Of a stretch of DNA of 64,000 nt, positions 37,390 to 49,582 are shown one piece after another (the first letter of the stretch is position 1; every line of letters starts with the position of its first letter). This DNA comes from Branchinecta lynchi (lineage: Eukaryota; Arthropoda; Branchiopoda; Anostraca; Branchinectidae). The stretch lies in NCBI GenBank assembly GCA_023053575.1, contig JAKZAP010000004.1:25101252-25165251 (forward strand), read 5' to 3'. Below the pieces are notes generated by a model, which saw only the letters and a program-made list of their open reading frames with translations, did no database searches and was not told the DNA's origin. The position numbers and the translations under genes are program-made.

Positions 37390-38500
37390 CCACTATTGCG
37401 AGCGCTATCAACTTTCGGTTTTCACCATATTTTGTGGAGCTCATAACTCGTGAACGAGTGCAAGTATCAAGTTCAAACTTGGTACACTTTTGGGTATTGG
37501 GGTCTAGTTGTGTCTTTCGGGGGTCCCAACCACCACACCCAACCGGTTCAGGGGCAAATGGGCCCAGATTGCCCAGTGAATAATGTTCATAACTTGACCA
37601 GAACTGGACATAGGACGATGAAAGTTCTTGGACGTGTAGCTCCTAGTGCTGGGAAATAGCTTTTAAAGTTGCACCTCTCCCACCCACCCCGTTCGTGGGC
37701 AACTGGGCCCAGATTGCCCAGGAGTAAAGTTCGTTACCCTTGCCAGGAATCAACAGGTATCAAGTTGAAACTTGGTAGGATTGTTTTTACCCACCCCCAC
37801 TTGGTTCAAAGGGCAATCGGGCCCAGACTGCCCATTTGTTTATGTTTTTAATTTGACAATAAGTGGAGATAAGGCGATGAAATTCATTTGTGCTTTTGGA
37901 TCATAGGGACCGGGTGAGTTGAACCCCCCCCCCCCCCCCCCCCCGTTTATGGGCAAGTGGGCCCAAATTTGCCCATGAAAAAAGTGTTTGACCCGTGACT
38001 GGAATCGAACTCTAAGCTGTTATACTTGAGGAAAGAAGGTGTCACTACGCATTTTGATGGGTCCCGACCCCCCATCCCCCTCCCGTTCATGGGCAGCTGG
38101 GTCCAGATTTCCCATGAGTTAAGTTGGTCTATGACAGGTCTCAATTCCAACTCTTGGACTGTTTTGTCATATGATCGATGATATGCCATTCTTAATGAAT
38201 TGTGACAAAGGGGGGATTAGCCTGCTACGAATTGGTTTATTGCTCTTGTTATTACCTTGCTAATGAACAAGAGGTTTAAAGGGTGGGACTGGCAGGCAGA
38301 CCATTCAGTGTTCACCATTTCTTTGGATTTATACTAGCGGTTTGTTTACATTTAAAGCTTTTAAATGGGGGTGATTACAAGGTTATTTCAATACTTGTTT
38401 GGTTATTGGAGAAGAGAAATGTCTTGGTTCTAAACCTGTTTGTATATAATTGTGATAAACATTTTACTTTTACACTCCACGCCTGAGCGCTTGCGCACTT
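37390..38500 (+). repeat. Family G 1-kb repeat, copy 2
   Basis: TCATAACTCGTGAACGAGTG, repeated GGGCCCAGATTGCCC words, poly-C at 37926-37944, and end CACACTCCACGCCTGAGCGC. Colinear with 18560-19575. Confidence 0.7.
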
Positions 38501-38617
38501 GTTGACAGGATAGTTTCATTCCAGTGGAACAATTCATAGGGAGAGGACAAGTTGATTCTGTCTGGCAAAGCGCTGAACGATACTCTCTTGGGTCACAGAG
38601 AATCAAGTACTTCAGCC

Positions 38618-38912
38618 TAGAGGCGTTACTAGCCAAAATCAAATTTTTTTTGGGGGGGGTGGGGTAAGGTATTTACCGACTGGCTAGTACTTTTACCCTG
38701 TTTTTGCAGAAAAAACGACTGTTTTCAAGACAAAAAAACGAGAGTTTTGAAAAAATTTGACTGATTTTCAGAAAAAAACGCCAATTTTCATGAGCAAATC
38801 CACTGTTCTGACGAAAAATTGCGGCGCGTCGCGCCGACTCGCTTATTTTTACCAACTGGCCGACAACATTGGGGGAGGGGGGGGCCTCCCCCCGTCAGTC
38901 GTGACGCTCCTG
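38618..38912. mobile_element. Family D hAT-like element, intact copy
   Basis: Begins TAGAGGCGTTACTAGCC and ends GTCGTGACGCTCCTG (imperfect inverted ends). Exact 8-bp duplication CTTCAGCC at 38610-38617 and 38913-38920. The interior is AAAAAACGACTGTTTTC-type repeats and GCGGCGCGTCGCGCCGAC. This copy defines the family. Confidence 0.85.
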
Positions 38913-41342
38913 CTTCAGCCATAAAAGTCAATACTGTTTGTTCTGTTTTGTCAAATCAGACTGGACATAGTGGATTATCAGCTCTCGGGTAACACGTGTA
39001 GGCAAATCGGACGACGCAGAGCTATTCTGTCAAAAATCCGTATAGGTATAGGCTAGTAGATAGAAAGTGTAAATGCAAGGAGCACCGCCTACCGGGGGCC
39101 CCTAATACAAAGATTTGCGACTTCAAAATCCAACAGACTTAGCCTCACCTTTCGCCGTTCGTACTTTAATTCGCAAACCACTTCAGTTATATGCCTTGAT
39201 AAGCTCTTATTAATAGCCTAAAGTAAATTGCAAATATCCTAATTTTAAATTATATTTGGATTAAGAATTTGAAAACTCCGATCTTTGGGTTATCAGGGGT
39301 GCAGATTCAGGGGCTGAGCTAAAACAAAAGCCTCGAGACCTCCGTAATCCAGTCAATGTTGCTGCTAGTTACAGAATTCAGGGATTGTCACAGGTTTTCG
39401 ACTTCTTCGACAAAGCTAGCCAGAACTGTGCGACCATTAGGACCGTAAAAAGAGCAAAAGCACCTGATTATCACGCTGAAAAACGACATTTTCCAATAAC
39501 AACTAGTAAAAAATAAACAGAAAGTCGCAGGTTTGGAGGTCTGCGGCGGCCAGATGTGACAGGATCCGTCAGGGTGACGTGGCTACATCAATCCACTGCA
39601 AGCAAGCGGAGAAACGAGCTCCTAGCTCTTAGAACAAGCAAAATACGGCACGGAAACCGTCTTGATGTGATGCAACTATCAGATCAATCTACAATCCGAG
39701 GAAAACTACGTTACCCAATCGGATAAGATCAAAGCCCGTTATCAAAAGCCTAGTGGGGCCTACATAGAGTCCTCCTTAGCATGTCCCTTACCTCAACCTT
39801 CAATAGGGTTGACATGGGTATAGACAGGGACAAACGCACACTAAATTAAATAAAGCTTTGTCACGAAGGTAGAAGACAGTACAGAGTACTCATCGAACTA
39901 ATTTTATGAAACAGATAGCCTATTGCTTCTTCTCCGGTAGTTCTTCATCAGAACCATTGGTTGCGTTTTAGATCGACTTTGACAGGCTTTTAACCCTGTA
40001 AGACGTTGTTAAATGCCTTCAACTTGCGCTTCGGGCTAATTCGATGTTTCGAAAAAGACGGCTATGTGGCTTCGCCACAATTTCTTTGGACATGCAGACG
40101 AACGAGTAACTTCTAGGAGAACTAAGGAGGACTTTCATTTTATTTCAAACTCTATCAGCAAAACCGGAAGTCGACAAATGATCAAATGGATTGATCTTTT
40201 AAACGTAATTTAACATCCTGGTTTCATTACTTTCATTTCGGAAATAGATTGCTTTCCGATAGTATGGCTATGAAGTCGTCCCAAGGAGCCCACAGGGTCC
40301 GGAAAAGTTTTAGAAGCGAAATCCGTCAAATGTCGCCAGGGGAGATAGCACACTAACAGTAATCAAACGCACGGTAAAGTCCACGAAAAAACACACTAAA
40401 TCATGTTATCCATCCACCTACCGACAAAAGCAAGAAATAGGTTCCTCAAAATCCATCAACTCTTGAGTCGATACAGACTGATACTTTGAAAATCTCCCAA
40501 ACATATTTCATACGTTCAGCTTGCAATTATTTACACGAAAGTAGAGATTCCAGCTACGGTAAACAAAGACGTAATTCCTTCACAGTCGAAAATTTGGAAA
40601 GGAAAACTCTGGGAAGCCTCTGAAGTATCCATGTGACCGTCGATATCGTAACCTGCGAGCAATATGAGGGGCAGTTGGCAGGTATCAGTGGTGCCAACGT
40701 ACGGCCTTCTTGGGGAAGTAGCGGGACAGGCTCCCTTATTTTTGCATAGAGGGCTAGGACTGCCTGGCAATTTAGATTGACTAGCAGCAAGCCTAGGACT
40801 TACTAACAGGCAAGGCCTATTTGCTGAGTAACTGACTGGCATCGAGGTAAGAGCAAACTAGTCTGGTATTAAAACAGGCTCAGTAACGAGAGTAAAATAC
40901 TTTTTAAGAACGAAAGCACTTTGGCAAATTAGGCACAAAAAGATACCAATCATCTTATAGTATTACACAGGCGTGAGAGCTGGTTCTGTCCTAACGATTG
41001 CATGAAACGATTTTTTTTTATTTCTTTATCGTTAAAGACGAAGAGCATTCGATTTTATTCTTCGATTACGGAGGATGTATCGCAGATATGTCCTGGGTTT
41101 TATTTATACCCTCAATTTTCCGTCCGTCTGTTTTCTTTTCTTCTTTCTGTCCTTCTGAACTTTTTGCGATACTTATAAGAAGTTGGGCTACTTATTATAA
41201 ATTCTTTCTTGGTTTGTCCATTTCCATTAGTAACTCTTTTTAAACCTCTAGTTTTATAGAAATAATCCTTTGGAGATTTTTAATAGTAGCCTAAAGTACA
41301 AAACTTTAACAAAATAACGACAAAATTCTTGTAGGCTACATC

Positions 41343-41468
41343 CAAGGCCGTATCCAGGTTGGAGGGTAGGGGTTGACCCCCCTAAACATGCAGGCCCCCC
41401 CCCCCCCTGAAAGGCAAACGCCCCCCCCCCCCCCCACCCCCCGAAATAAATTCCTGGATACGGGCCTG
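41343..41468. mobile_element. Family C hAT-like MITE, copy 4
   Basis: CAAGGCCGTATCCAGG to CCTGGATACGGGCCTG, with exact 8-bp duplication GCTACATC (41335-41342 and 41469-41476). Confidence 0.87.
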
Positions 41469-42177
41469 GCTACATCACAACCTTTTCACTTTTTTAGAAA
41501 AAAGTATATGTTCCTGTAAAACTCTAATATTCACTCCCAACTTTTCATGAAACTAAATACATAATATTATTGTATCTATAATAATAATAATATTAACGGT
41601 TGTTAACTACTATAAACTGCCTAGTCTGTGGTCATTCAGTTTTAGCTAGCCTGAGATCATGAGTTTTGGAAAGAGAAAAAGCAGTTATACATTCTAATGC
41701 ATAAAATGCAATAACGCAAATGCATAATATGATAGAAAGCTCTATATGATAAAAGTTTCAGTTATTTATTGCAGGTTTGTTTCCTTCCCCAACGTTGACG
41801 CTGAAGATTGACAGCCTGACGACGACCCTTGCCAAGAAGGGCCGAAATATCGCTGCTAAAGCATCGTAGCTGACACATCTGTTTTATGCATTATTTGAAT
41901 ATATGTTTCAAGGTCAGCTTGGACTCGAGGAATTTTTTAAAGCAGTTATCCACTTCTTTCTGGCCGAAGATTGAAAATATTTTATTTATTTTCTTTCATT
42001 TACTCCGTTTTTTCAAAACGACGGTCTATAAATAAATTCCTTATTAATTACTTACTTGCTTACACTCATTGGCTAAGAGATGTTCATGTAATAGGTAGTG
42101 GGTTTTCCATTGTGTCCTGAATTCAATGTAGGCTATTCTTTTGTGTTTTGGCATTTGACATAGAGAGCACACGAGTT

Positions 42178-43110
42178 TAGTTTTTGGGATCCCAAAACGC
42201 AAGTGGAGGGATACCTATGACATCGCAAAAATTGTCCGTCCGTCCGTCTGTAAGCACGATAACTCTTGAAGGGAATGAGATATTTTGATGAAACTTGGTA
42301 TGAGGATTGTTTGGGTCAAGGGTAAGGTCGAGTTCGTAGATGGGCTCTGTAGCCCTATATTTGGGGGGTGGGGGAAGGGGTTCAATTTAAGGGACAAACA
42401 AAATATTTTTAAACAGGCTAATGTGATAGTCGATTATGGGGTAAGAAGACATGTTGAGCATGATGGTGAAAATCATTTTGTCGCCGGACAAGCAGTTCGT
42501 CCGGAATCCGGCCAAAACCGGAAAGTTGGTTAAAAGTAACAGTTTCATTTGAAGTTGATTAAATGTTTGATTTATGGGTAAAAAGACATGCTGAACCCGA
42601 TGGTGAAAACCATTTTCTCGCCGGACAACTAGTTCGCCTGTAATCCGGCCAAAACCGGAAAATATGTTAAAAGTAAAAGCTTTATCTGAAGTTGATTAGA
42701 TGATATATTTAGGGGTAAGAAGAGACGCTGAGTATGTATATAATGATAATTTTTTACCCGGACATGTAATTAGTCCGGAATACGGTTGTACCCGCATTTT
42801 TTTAAGTCAAAATTTTATTTAAAGTTGATTAGATTTCTTTATAGGGATAAGGAGATACACCGGCTTCGTTTCTGAATTTTTTGCTGGACTAGTAGTTCGC
42901 TCGGAATTCGGGCGAAACCGCAAATTTGGCAATAGTAAAGCAGGAAGTTTCGGTCAATATCGTCAAAATAGTTATGGCTTATAGAGGTATAGATAGGTAG
43001 ATAGAATATCTGAAATCGGGTTTCTCTGATGATTAGCCTGGCGAAGACAAGACCGAATTGTCTGGATCAAATCTTAGATTTTTGGGATCCCATCGACGCC
43101 TTTGGTCTTG
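42178..43110 (+). repeat. Family B element, copy 4
   Basis: TTTTTGGGATCCCAAAACGC to GGGATCCCATCGACGCC. Three to four internal units with TCCGGAATCCGGCCAAAACC. Confidence 0.78.
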
Positions 43111-43347
43111 TTGACATTGGAGTTCAAATTCGGGGTTTGTAGCGGACGGTGGCAAGTGCCGTCACAGTTATCACTGCTAAGGTTTCAAGATACATTTTCT
43201 CATGAAAGCTACTGCAACAACTAGACCAATTTGTCAGCAATTCTGAGGAATTCACCATAACTTTTTAGAAATCTGAAAATCATGCCTGCAGCTGTCTAAT
43301 TATTTTTGCCTCTGACTTCTAGAACACGGATTACAACTCTAAAATAT

Positions 43348-43556
43348 TTGACAGTGCAAAACGGATAAGTCAGCTACATTTTATTCGAGCTATATTTCGG
43401 CGCTTCTTATATTATAGAAGAATCTTTAATTGTTTTTCCACAAGTTTGTTTTCCAGCTTGAGCGGCTTGAGCCTGACGAGGAACCTTGCCAAGAAGGGCC
43501 GAAATAAAGCTCGAATAAAACGTAGCTGACTTATCCGTTTTGCACCGTCAAATATG
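43348..43556. mobile_element. Family F foldback
   Basis: TTGACAGTGCAAAACGGATA and AGTCAGCTACATTTTATTCG are complemented at the right by CGAATAAAACGTAGCTGACT and TATCCGTTTTGCACCGTCAA. Confidence 0.75.
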
Positions 43557-43999
43557 ATTCGCAGTCAGCTTGGGCTGAAGGAACATCTATCAACTCTAAA
43601 ATAGTGACTAAAGTCTCCCAAAATAAAGATAGGCCTAACCAGTCAAATGTACTTGATGAACAAGATGCTGTTGAGCAGTCTGTCGACAAGGATGCAAATT
43701 CGGCTCAGCCTGATGACCATCATGCCGACACGTCACCATTTGAGCATGCTCATCAAAAAAAGGCCAAGCATCCTTCGTGCTTAGATTCCTATATGCATCC
43801 TGCATGTTTAGACAGTCCGTTCCTAAGTATTCCTTCAGTCCACAGTGACTACAAACCCAATCGAGCAGCAAAAACAGCAGCCGTGTCCAAAATGAAATCA
43901 CAACAGCCTTTTTAACTCCAAGCAACTCTCACCAAAGAATTCACCAAGACAAATATTAAAGGTTAAACCAGAATCATTAGTTAGCTTTTCAGCAAGTGC

Positions 44000-44215
44000 G
44001 TTTTTCCAACTTGAGCGGCTTTGAGCCGGGAGAGGATCCTTGCCAAGAAGGGCCGAAATATAGCTCTAATAAAATTCAGCTGACGTATCCGTTTTACACT
44101 GTCAAATAGGACTATAAACCATGGCTGATGCCGGCAAATAGATAAGTCAGCTGAGACTTACTTCAGCAATTTTTCAGCCCTGCTTGGCAAGGACCCTCTT
44201 CAGGCTGTAGCTGGT
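44000..44215. repeat. Family F, inverted pair
   Basis: AACTTGAGCGGCTTTGAGCC, GAAGGGCCGAAATATAGCTC and TGACGTATCCGTTTTACACT, followed by an outward-facing diverged arm (GATAAGTCAGCTGAGACTTA). Confidence 0.65.
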
Positions 44216-45513
44216 TTATGTTGGCATAGAATATTTTGCCAGGTAGTTTGATCAGTGAGTAGTTTACATTAAGGCATATACAACTTGTTTGAATGTTAGT
44301 TAATGTTTGATTGTGCATTTCTCATCCACTTCCTCTTACAAAAGTCAACTCAAGAGACAATTACCAGTCAGGCAAAATGGCTAATTATGCTCTCCTAATA
44401 AAACCTGAACAGCACCTGGAAGCGTGTTTTAAGTTTTAGTTTCAATGGTTACTCTAGAACTTAACTGTTCACAATTCAATATTACTTCAAAATACAATGT
44501 TTCTGCTTAGAAATCGCTTTAATCTCTATTTCCTAACTTGTTCTTCCATAAAAGTACCACAATATTAAGACAAAACTATGAGTAGACTACATTCACTTGA
44601 TTCAGTTGTTAATTGCAGATTCTCAACCCTCTTGTTCATCACTTATTTTGTTATATTTAGATTATATCGCTTGTATTTGGTGTGATGTCAGGATTCTTAC
44701 ATTTTTTACCCTCGCTTGTGCATTTTTTTTTTTTTCGTGGGTTTTCGGGTTTATCTTGCTGAGTGTCGGTGGGTTTGTGGGGTGGGTTCCCGTCAAGTGG
44801 TGGGTCATCGAATTATTAACATTTACTTATCTAATTAGTTATGTAAAATAGGTTTGTCCTATACTGTACCGGGTTTTTGTCAATCAACTTTATGTCTCCG
44901 GCTTGACCCTCTATTTATTATGATTTTATACAGAAGTGTAATTAAAACCTTGAACCCTGACAAAAAATCATCTGTGAATACTTAATGATGGCATATACCT
45001 GAAACCTTGACTTGGATAGATGCCTAATCCACAACAGATTAGTGTTGCCACTGGTCACATAATTCTGCAATTCATCACAGGTTTTTGAATCAGCCTATCT
45101 CCAAATTCACAGCTTTTTGTCACATACGTTGGAAACCTGGGATTTCAAAGCATTTCGGCCAATTTCAAGGCACCTCTTTTCCGTTTATTTGTTCACAATT
45201 ATTAGCTCCTATTATTAAATTGGAACCTCAGAATCCTTGAGTTTTGTTTACTGAAAACTGAAAAGAAGGACCAAATTTTTGTTGGTGCCACAACGTCACA
45301 GAGTTTTGCAATCAGATATCGAACTTACTATCAGAGAAAGTGGCAACACTGCAATAGACGAAGGATAAGAGTGAAGCAAAACCTGAACATTAAGATTTGG
45401 GATTTAAAAGTACATGTTTGTATGTGGATTCTAACTAACATTCAAAGAAGCATATCTCTACTATTCTCTCTTTGACCTCTGCAATAACTTCATAAAATTA
45501 AGTTCTTTGAGGT

Positions 45514-45960
45514 CTTTAAAGCTTAACCGAAAAGGACTGGGATAGCACAGTCTAGTTACCCATCACTTATTCACTTAAATTGGCTTGAAGACCCGCTGGA
45601 AATGCGTTACTTCGTTGTTCCGCTATTCACGAATAATCCATTTTCAAATAGTGGAATTCCCGTATGATTTGTGGTACCTCTATGTACTTGTATTTTGGTT
45701 GTTTGCCTTACGAGAAAGATTTATGATTTTTTTGTTCAGGGACTTAGCAATCTTCACCAGTCTCAGCACTGCCCACTGAAAAGCCTGAGATTAAAATTTC
45801 CCGCATCATAGTAGAATTTACGCTGTGAGGACGGCTGCAGATATTCTGAACGTCATAACTAGAGCAGATAGAGGAAAATGAAAAAATCTCTCTGCAGGAT
45901 CCAGAATCCAGTGTATTAAATTAAATGACACGAAAATAAGTTTGCTTTTCAGTAAACTTT
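45514..45960. mobile_element. Family J MITE, copy 3 (inverted)
   Basis: CTTTAAAGCTTAACCGAAAA to GCTTTTCAGTAAACTTTA. Its right end abuts the TTAA of a family H copy. Confidence 0.65.
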
Positions 45961-46295
45961 AAGGACCTATCATATCTATTGCCAATGCAAGCTACTTCTG
46001 TAACTGCATTCATTAATTTGTAAACCCCAGCAACTCAAATTTTGTATTTCACATTTCAAACCCCCTAATGACTCCTCACTAATCTTTGCACTTGCCCTGC
46101 TCCTAGCGATTGATCGACTATCTCCTACTGCCACATAACATGACACATTATGAATTTTACTGAATTTTTGCTAGAAGTTAATGGGTCTTGGAAAAGGCTT
46201 AAAACAGCCAAGTCTGTGGATAGTTTGCTGAAAGTAGAGCTCAGTTTTACAGTATTCAGATAGTCCTGAATTCTGCAACATAAACAGTTAGTATA
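45959..46295. mobile_element. Family H, copy 3 (diverged)
   Basis: TTAAGGACCTATCATATC at the left. The body shares GGCTTAAAACAGCC. The right end is decayed, so only one TTAA is seen. Confidence 0.55.
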
Positions 46296-47084
46296 TAGCT
46301 ACTGGCTTCCTCAAATCAATATGTAACCACTGGCATAATCAGGAGATCGGATCCCACATTTTCTGGTTCGAAAGATCGAAGGATGAACAATTGTATTTTT
46401 CGAATAACGACCAACCACTGTATGCCGGGTGAAAGGAGGCACACTTATGGTTTAAACCAAACTCCAAATTGTCCTCATCCAGTGTACTGGCATCGTCGAG
46501 ACGACGGAACATTTGCTGTTGTAATGTCCTAGGTTTGCGAGTCAGAGAGGGATTTTGATGAGAAAGGTTTCCTCATTGTCTGTTCAGGTTAATACGAGAA
46601 ATATTTTGGGTGTTGGACGGTTAAAAGAAGAAGTAGAACGGCAGACCCTCTCTGCCCTTAGTGATTTTGTGTCTCGAACAGGACTGTTGTCTTACGTGTG
46701 ATTTCTCAATCAGTCCTTCAATGATTTTCGTCGTTGTTATCTGCCAAAATGATTAGAAATCCGTTTAGTTTGGTGCACAGAGGGCTAACGCCGTGCCTTT
46801 ACCTTGCCAAGCCAAAGCCAAGTTAGCTACTAAATAAATAACTTTCAAATTCTGAGCGTTTGCTACTGTAATATGATTCTCCTGAACTTTAGCTCTGGTT
46901 TGAGTTCAATATTACCTCTCTAACTTGCTGCTAAGCATCTAAATCCTTAATCTGAAGAACACAAATTCCTATGGGAGCATGCCAACAACATTTAAAAGAT
47001 AGTGGATTGTGCATTAATTTTGGTGCATAGAAAATACTGAGAATCATGACATCACATCGTGAAATAAGGCTGGTGCATCGCGGG

Positions 47085-47258
47085 CAATGCTGTATCCAGG
47101 GGGGGGGGGCTAGGGGGTTGAAACCTCCCCCCCCAAAAAAAATATACAAAAATAATCATTTGTATAGGCTTTTCCCTCTAATCTATGTGTTTTTTGCACT
47201 ATTTTGTCCAACCAGCAGGCAACCCCCCCCCCAAAATAAATTCCAGGATACGGGCCTG
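47085..47258. mobile_element. Family C hAT-like MITE, copy 5
   Basis: CAATGCTGTATCCAGG to CCAGGATACGGGCCTG. Flanks ATCGCGGG and ATGGCGGG match 7 of 8. Confidence 0.75.
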
Positions 47259-47509
47259 ATGGCGGGCACCATTTTGTCTTGTGATTTTTTATTGAAACTG
47301 GGTGTTAGTGTTTACATTGGAAATAGCTGCAAATAGACTATAAGAGAAAGTGTGAATACGATGCTCACATTGCTAAGAACATGCAATTTACTGTTGTAGC
47401 TGGTCATCAATATTAAGTCCTTGGTGTCAAACAAAAATTTCTTGGAAAGTTCAGTTACTTTTTATACCTTAATTTACCTGTAATATTAATGATAATATAC
47501 AGTAGAGGT

Positions 47510-47815
47510 ATGCTTGGCCACATTCTCCTGCGGTGTCGTAGCCTCTCACATTTGAGGGGAAGTATTTTTTAAAAGGGGAATGATGGCTTTCTCCCTGGGA
47601 TTTTGAAATCAACGTCGCCGAGGTATATTATCGCAGTAGGGAATTTTGTTGGAAGAGCTTTAGAGTTTAGTAAGATTGAGGAAAGAGATAGAGCAAGTGC
47701 GCCGTAGAAATTATAGTAGTGGTGATTGAATGCTGGTTGTATTTATGTATGTTGATTGTTACTGTATATGGCCATACAGCTTTCAAATACAGATTATCTT
47801 ATCTTATCTTATCTT
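47510..47815 (+). pseudogene. Non-LTR retrotransposon 3' relic with (TTATC)n tail
   Basis: Fragments HILLRCRSLSHLRGSIF and AVGNFVGRALEFSKIEERDR, in different frames, match the RT end at 7458-7776 in layout. Followed by CTTATCTTATCTTATCTTAT, a typical 3' tail. Confidence 0.5.
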
Positions 47816-49347
47816 ATTTGGACGTTTGCTGACTTAGAACTTTTCCATTTTTATGCACATACTGTAACTAAAGTTAACTACCAGTTAGCAAGATTATGTA
47901 ATTAAAGGCCTCTGAAAACACCTGAATAGGTATTTTAGATCTTCACTCTACCATTTAGCCCAAAACTGCACTGTTTTCATTTAAGCAACTGGTCAAATAA
48001 GCATACCACTACTGTAAGTTAGTTAGGATATCTTAATGCAGTCTTACTGCTGGACATACTATAGATAAGTTAATCCCTATTCCTGAATCTTGGTGCATTT
48101 TAAATAATTTTGAAAGCTATTTCAGATAGTTAAAAACTGAAAACAAAGAAGACAAATTCACAACAATTTATCTTTTCATTATAGAAAATGAGCAAATTTG
48201 GGCTGCTGCTGCTTTTTGCGCTACCCTATGTCCTTACAGTAGTGAAAGGTGTGCTCTAAGAGTCTGGTCAAACCGGTCTCAAAATGGAGCCAATTTTAAA
48301 ATCTACGCGAAAATCTGCACAGAGTTCTCGGCTGAAAATGAGTCTTAAATCTGTGCAGACTATTTTGGTCAGTGGGGAGGTTCTAAAAATCCTTAAGGGC
48401 CGTGAAGCATCTGTTTGACAGATTTTTTTCAAGTGAGAAAATACTTCATAACATTAATTTTGTAGTGAACAGCACTAAAATACCAGTCTATTTGCCTGTG
48501 ACAATCACAAATGCTGTTTCATTCTAACTGATATCCTGAATTTAACACAACAACATTCAGAATTAGGGTACAGTGACCAATAACCAGCCCTTGAAACTTA
48601 CTTTGACTCTTTAAAAACAATAAGTCAGTCAAAAGTTATACAATTACCATGCATACATGTGCAAAATTGTTTTGATTGCTGATTTTGACGAACCCGTCAA
48701 CGTTTCCGTCATAGTGTTGCCAAATAAGATTTTTCACGAAAAAACAGCTTGATGTATGAAGACCAAACATCCGGCCCCCATGAATATGCAATCAATTCAA
48801 TGTCATCTAGCAATGATGGGCGTTCAAGTAAAAGAAAAGATTTGATTTCTACTGCTGTTGTTGTTTTTTTATTCATTTTGTTGGAAAATTCAGTTTTAAA
48901 GTTCATGGTAATATTGTGGCCAAGTTTTTTCGTCACAGCCGGCTACCCTAGGCATAGGCTATTGTATTCTTTTATTTATTTATTTTTCAGCAACCCAAAA
49001 AGCTGCCTTTTCTTGCATCTAGTCAGCATCTAGTGTGACCACTTCCATGCCTAATTTTGCACAGAAATAAGGCAGGTGTGACCACACTCTAAATAATCGA
49101 TGCAATGGTCAACAAAGAAAACAAGAACCAAAGAAAACAAGAAAAATACTGAACTTCAACTTAGATGACAAGGCTCAAAGTTTTCCCTCCAAAGGTCCGC
49201 TCAGCAAGCCTTGCTCTGACTACTCCAGTACTCTGTTCCTGCTGGTTCCAGCTCGGTTCTGAACTTTCGACCATGTTGGACTTGGTTGGGCTAGGCTAGG
49301 CCTGAGTCAAGCAAACTGAATGCAGAGGTCACAAAAAGGAAGCTTAC

Positions 49348-49532
49348 CCCATAAACCAATCAACGGTATCACGTAAATATTCGGGAAGTTTATCCAGTTT
49401 GAGGCTTTTTCTTGACTTGTAACAAGGGAAAAGTTGTAAAACTCCGAATCTTAAAAACTGTCCGTTTTCGTCAGCGTTCCAAAGAAAGCTGGCATAATCC
49501 AAATTTTCAGCGCCATCTAGGCTAACAGTCAA
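49348..49532 (-). CDS. Orphan candidate exon
   Basis: Minus-strand open segment ending at a GTAAGC donor (49347-49342), with possible acceptors GTTAG or CCTAG near 49515-49525. The translation is coding-like (FLWNADENGQFLRFGVLQLF, then LPEYLRDTVDWFMG), with aromatic and acidic residues spaced as in a globular domain. There is no ATG start. I recognise no family and found no partner exon. It may be an exon of a gene whose other exons are far away, or chance. Confidence 0.25.
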
Positions 49533-49582
49533 TTACTTTACACAGAAAAACACACTAGGTAGCTCTAGAAAGTTTACTTGTG

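Larger units (their letters stand above)
32723..42177. other. Gene-poor stretch 1
   Basis: No recognisable gene. Contains family K end (33113), family J with nested family C (33973-34565), a LINE tail (35745-35925), family G (37390-38500), family D (38618-38912), family C (41343-41468) and a diverged family F piece (41783-41925). 38930-41330 looks unique but has no supported exon. Confidence 0.5.
43111..49347. other. Gene-poor stretch 2
   Basis: Family F foldbacks (43348-43556, 44000-44215), an unassigned open frame (43604-43915, GTG-initiated, no ATG), family J (45514-45960), family H (45959-46295), family C (47085-47258) and a non-LTR relic (47510-47815). 44230-45500 and 47830-49340 show nothing recognisable. 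Confidence 0.5.

Noticed and set aside
37250..37444. Minus-strand frame considered as an exon
   Set aside because: Overlaps the left edge of the family G repeat, which is also present at 18560.
40531..40842. 103-codon minus-strand frame
   Set aside because: No recognisable motif, no acceptor or donor support, and a second frame overlaps on the same strand. Treated as chance.
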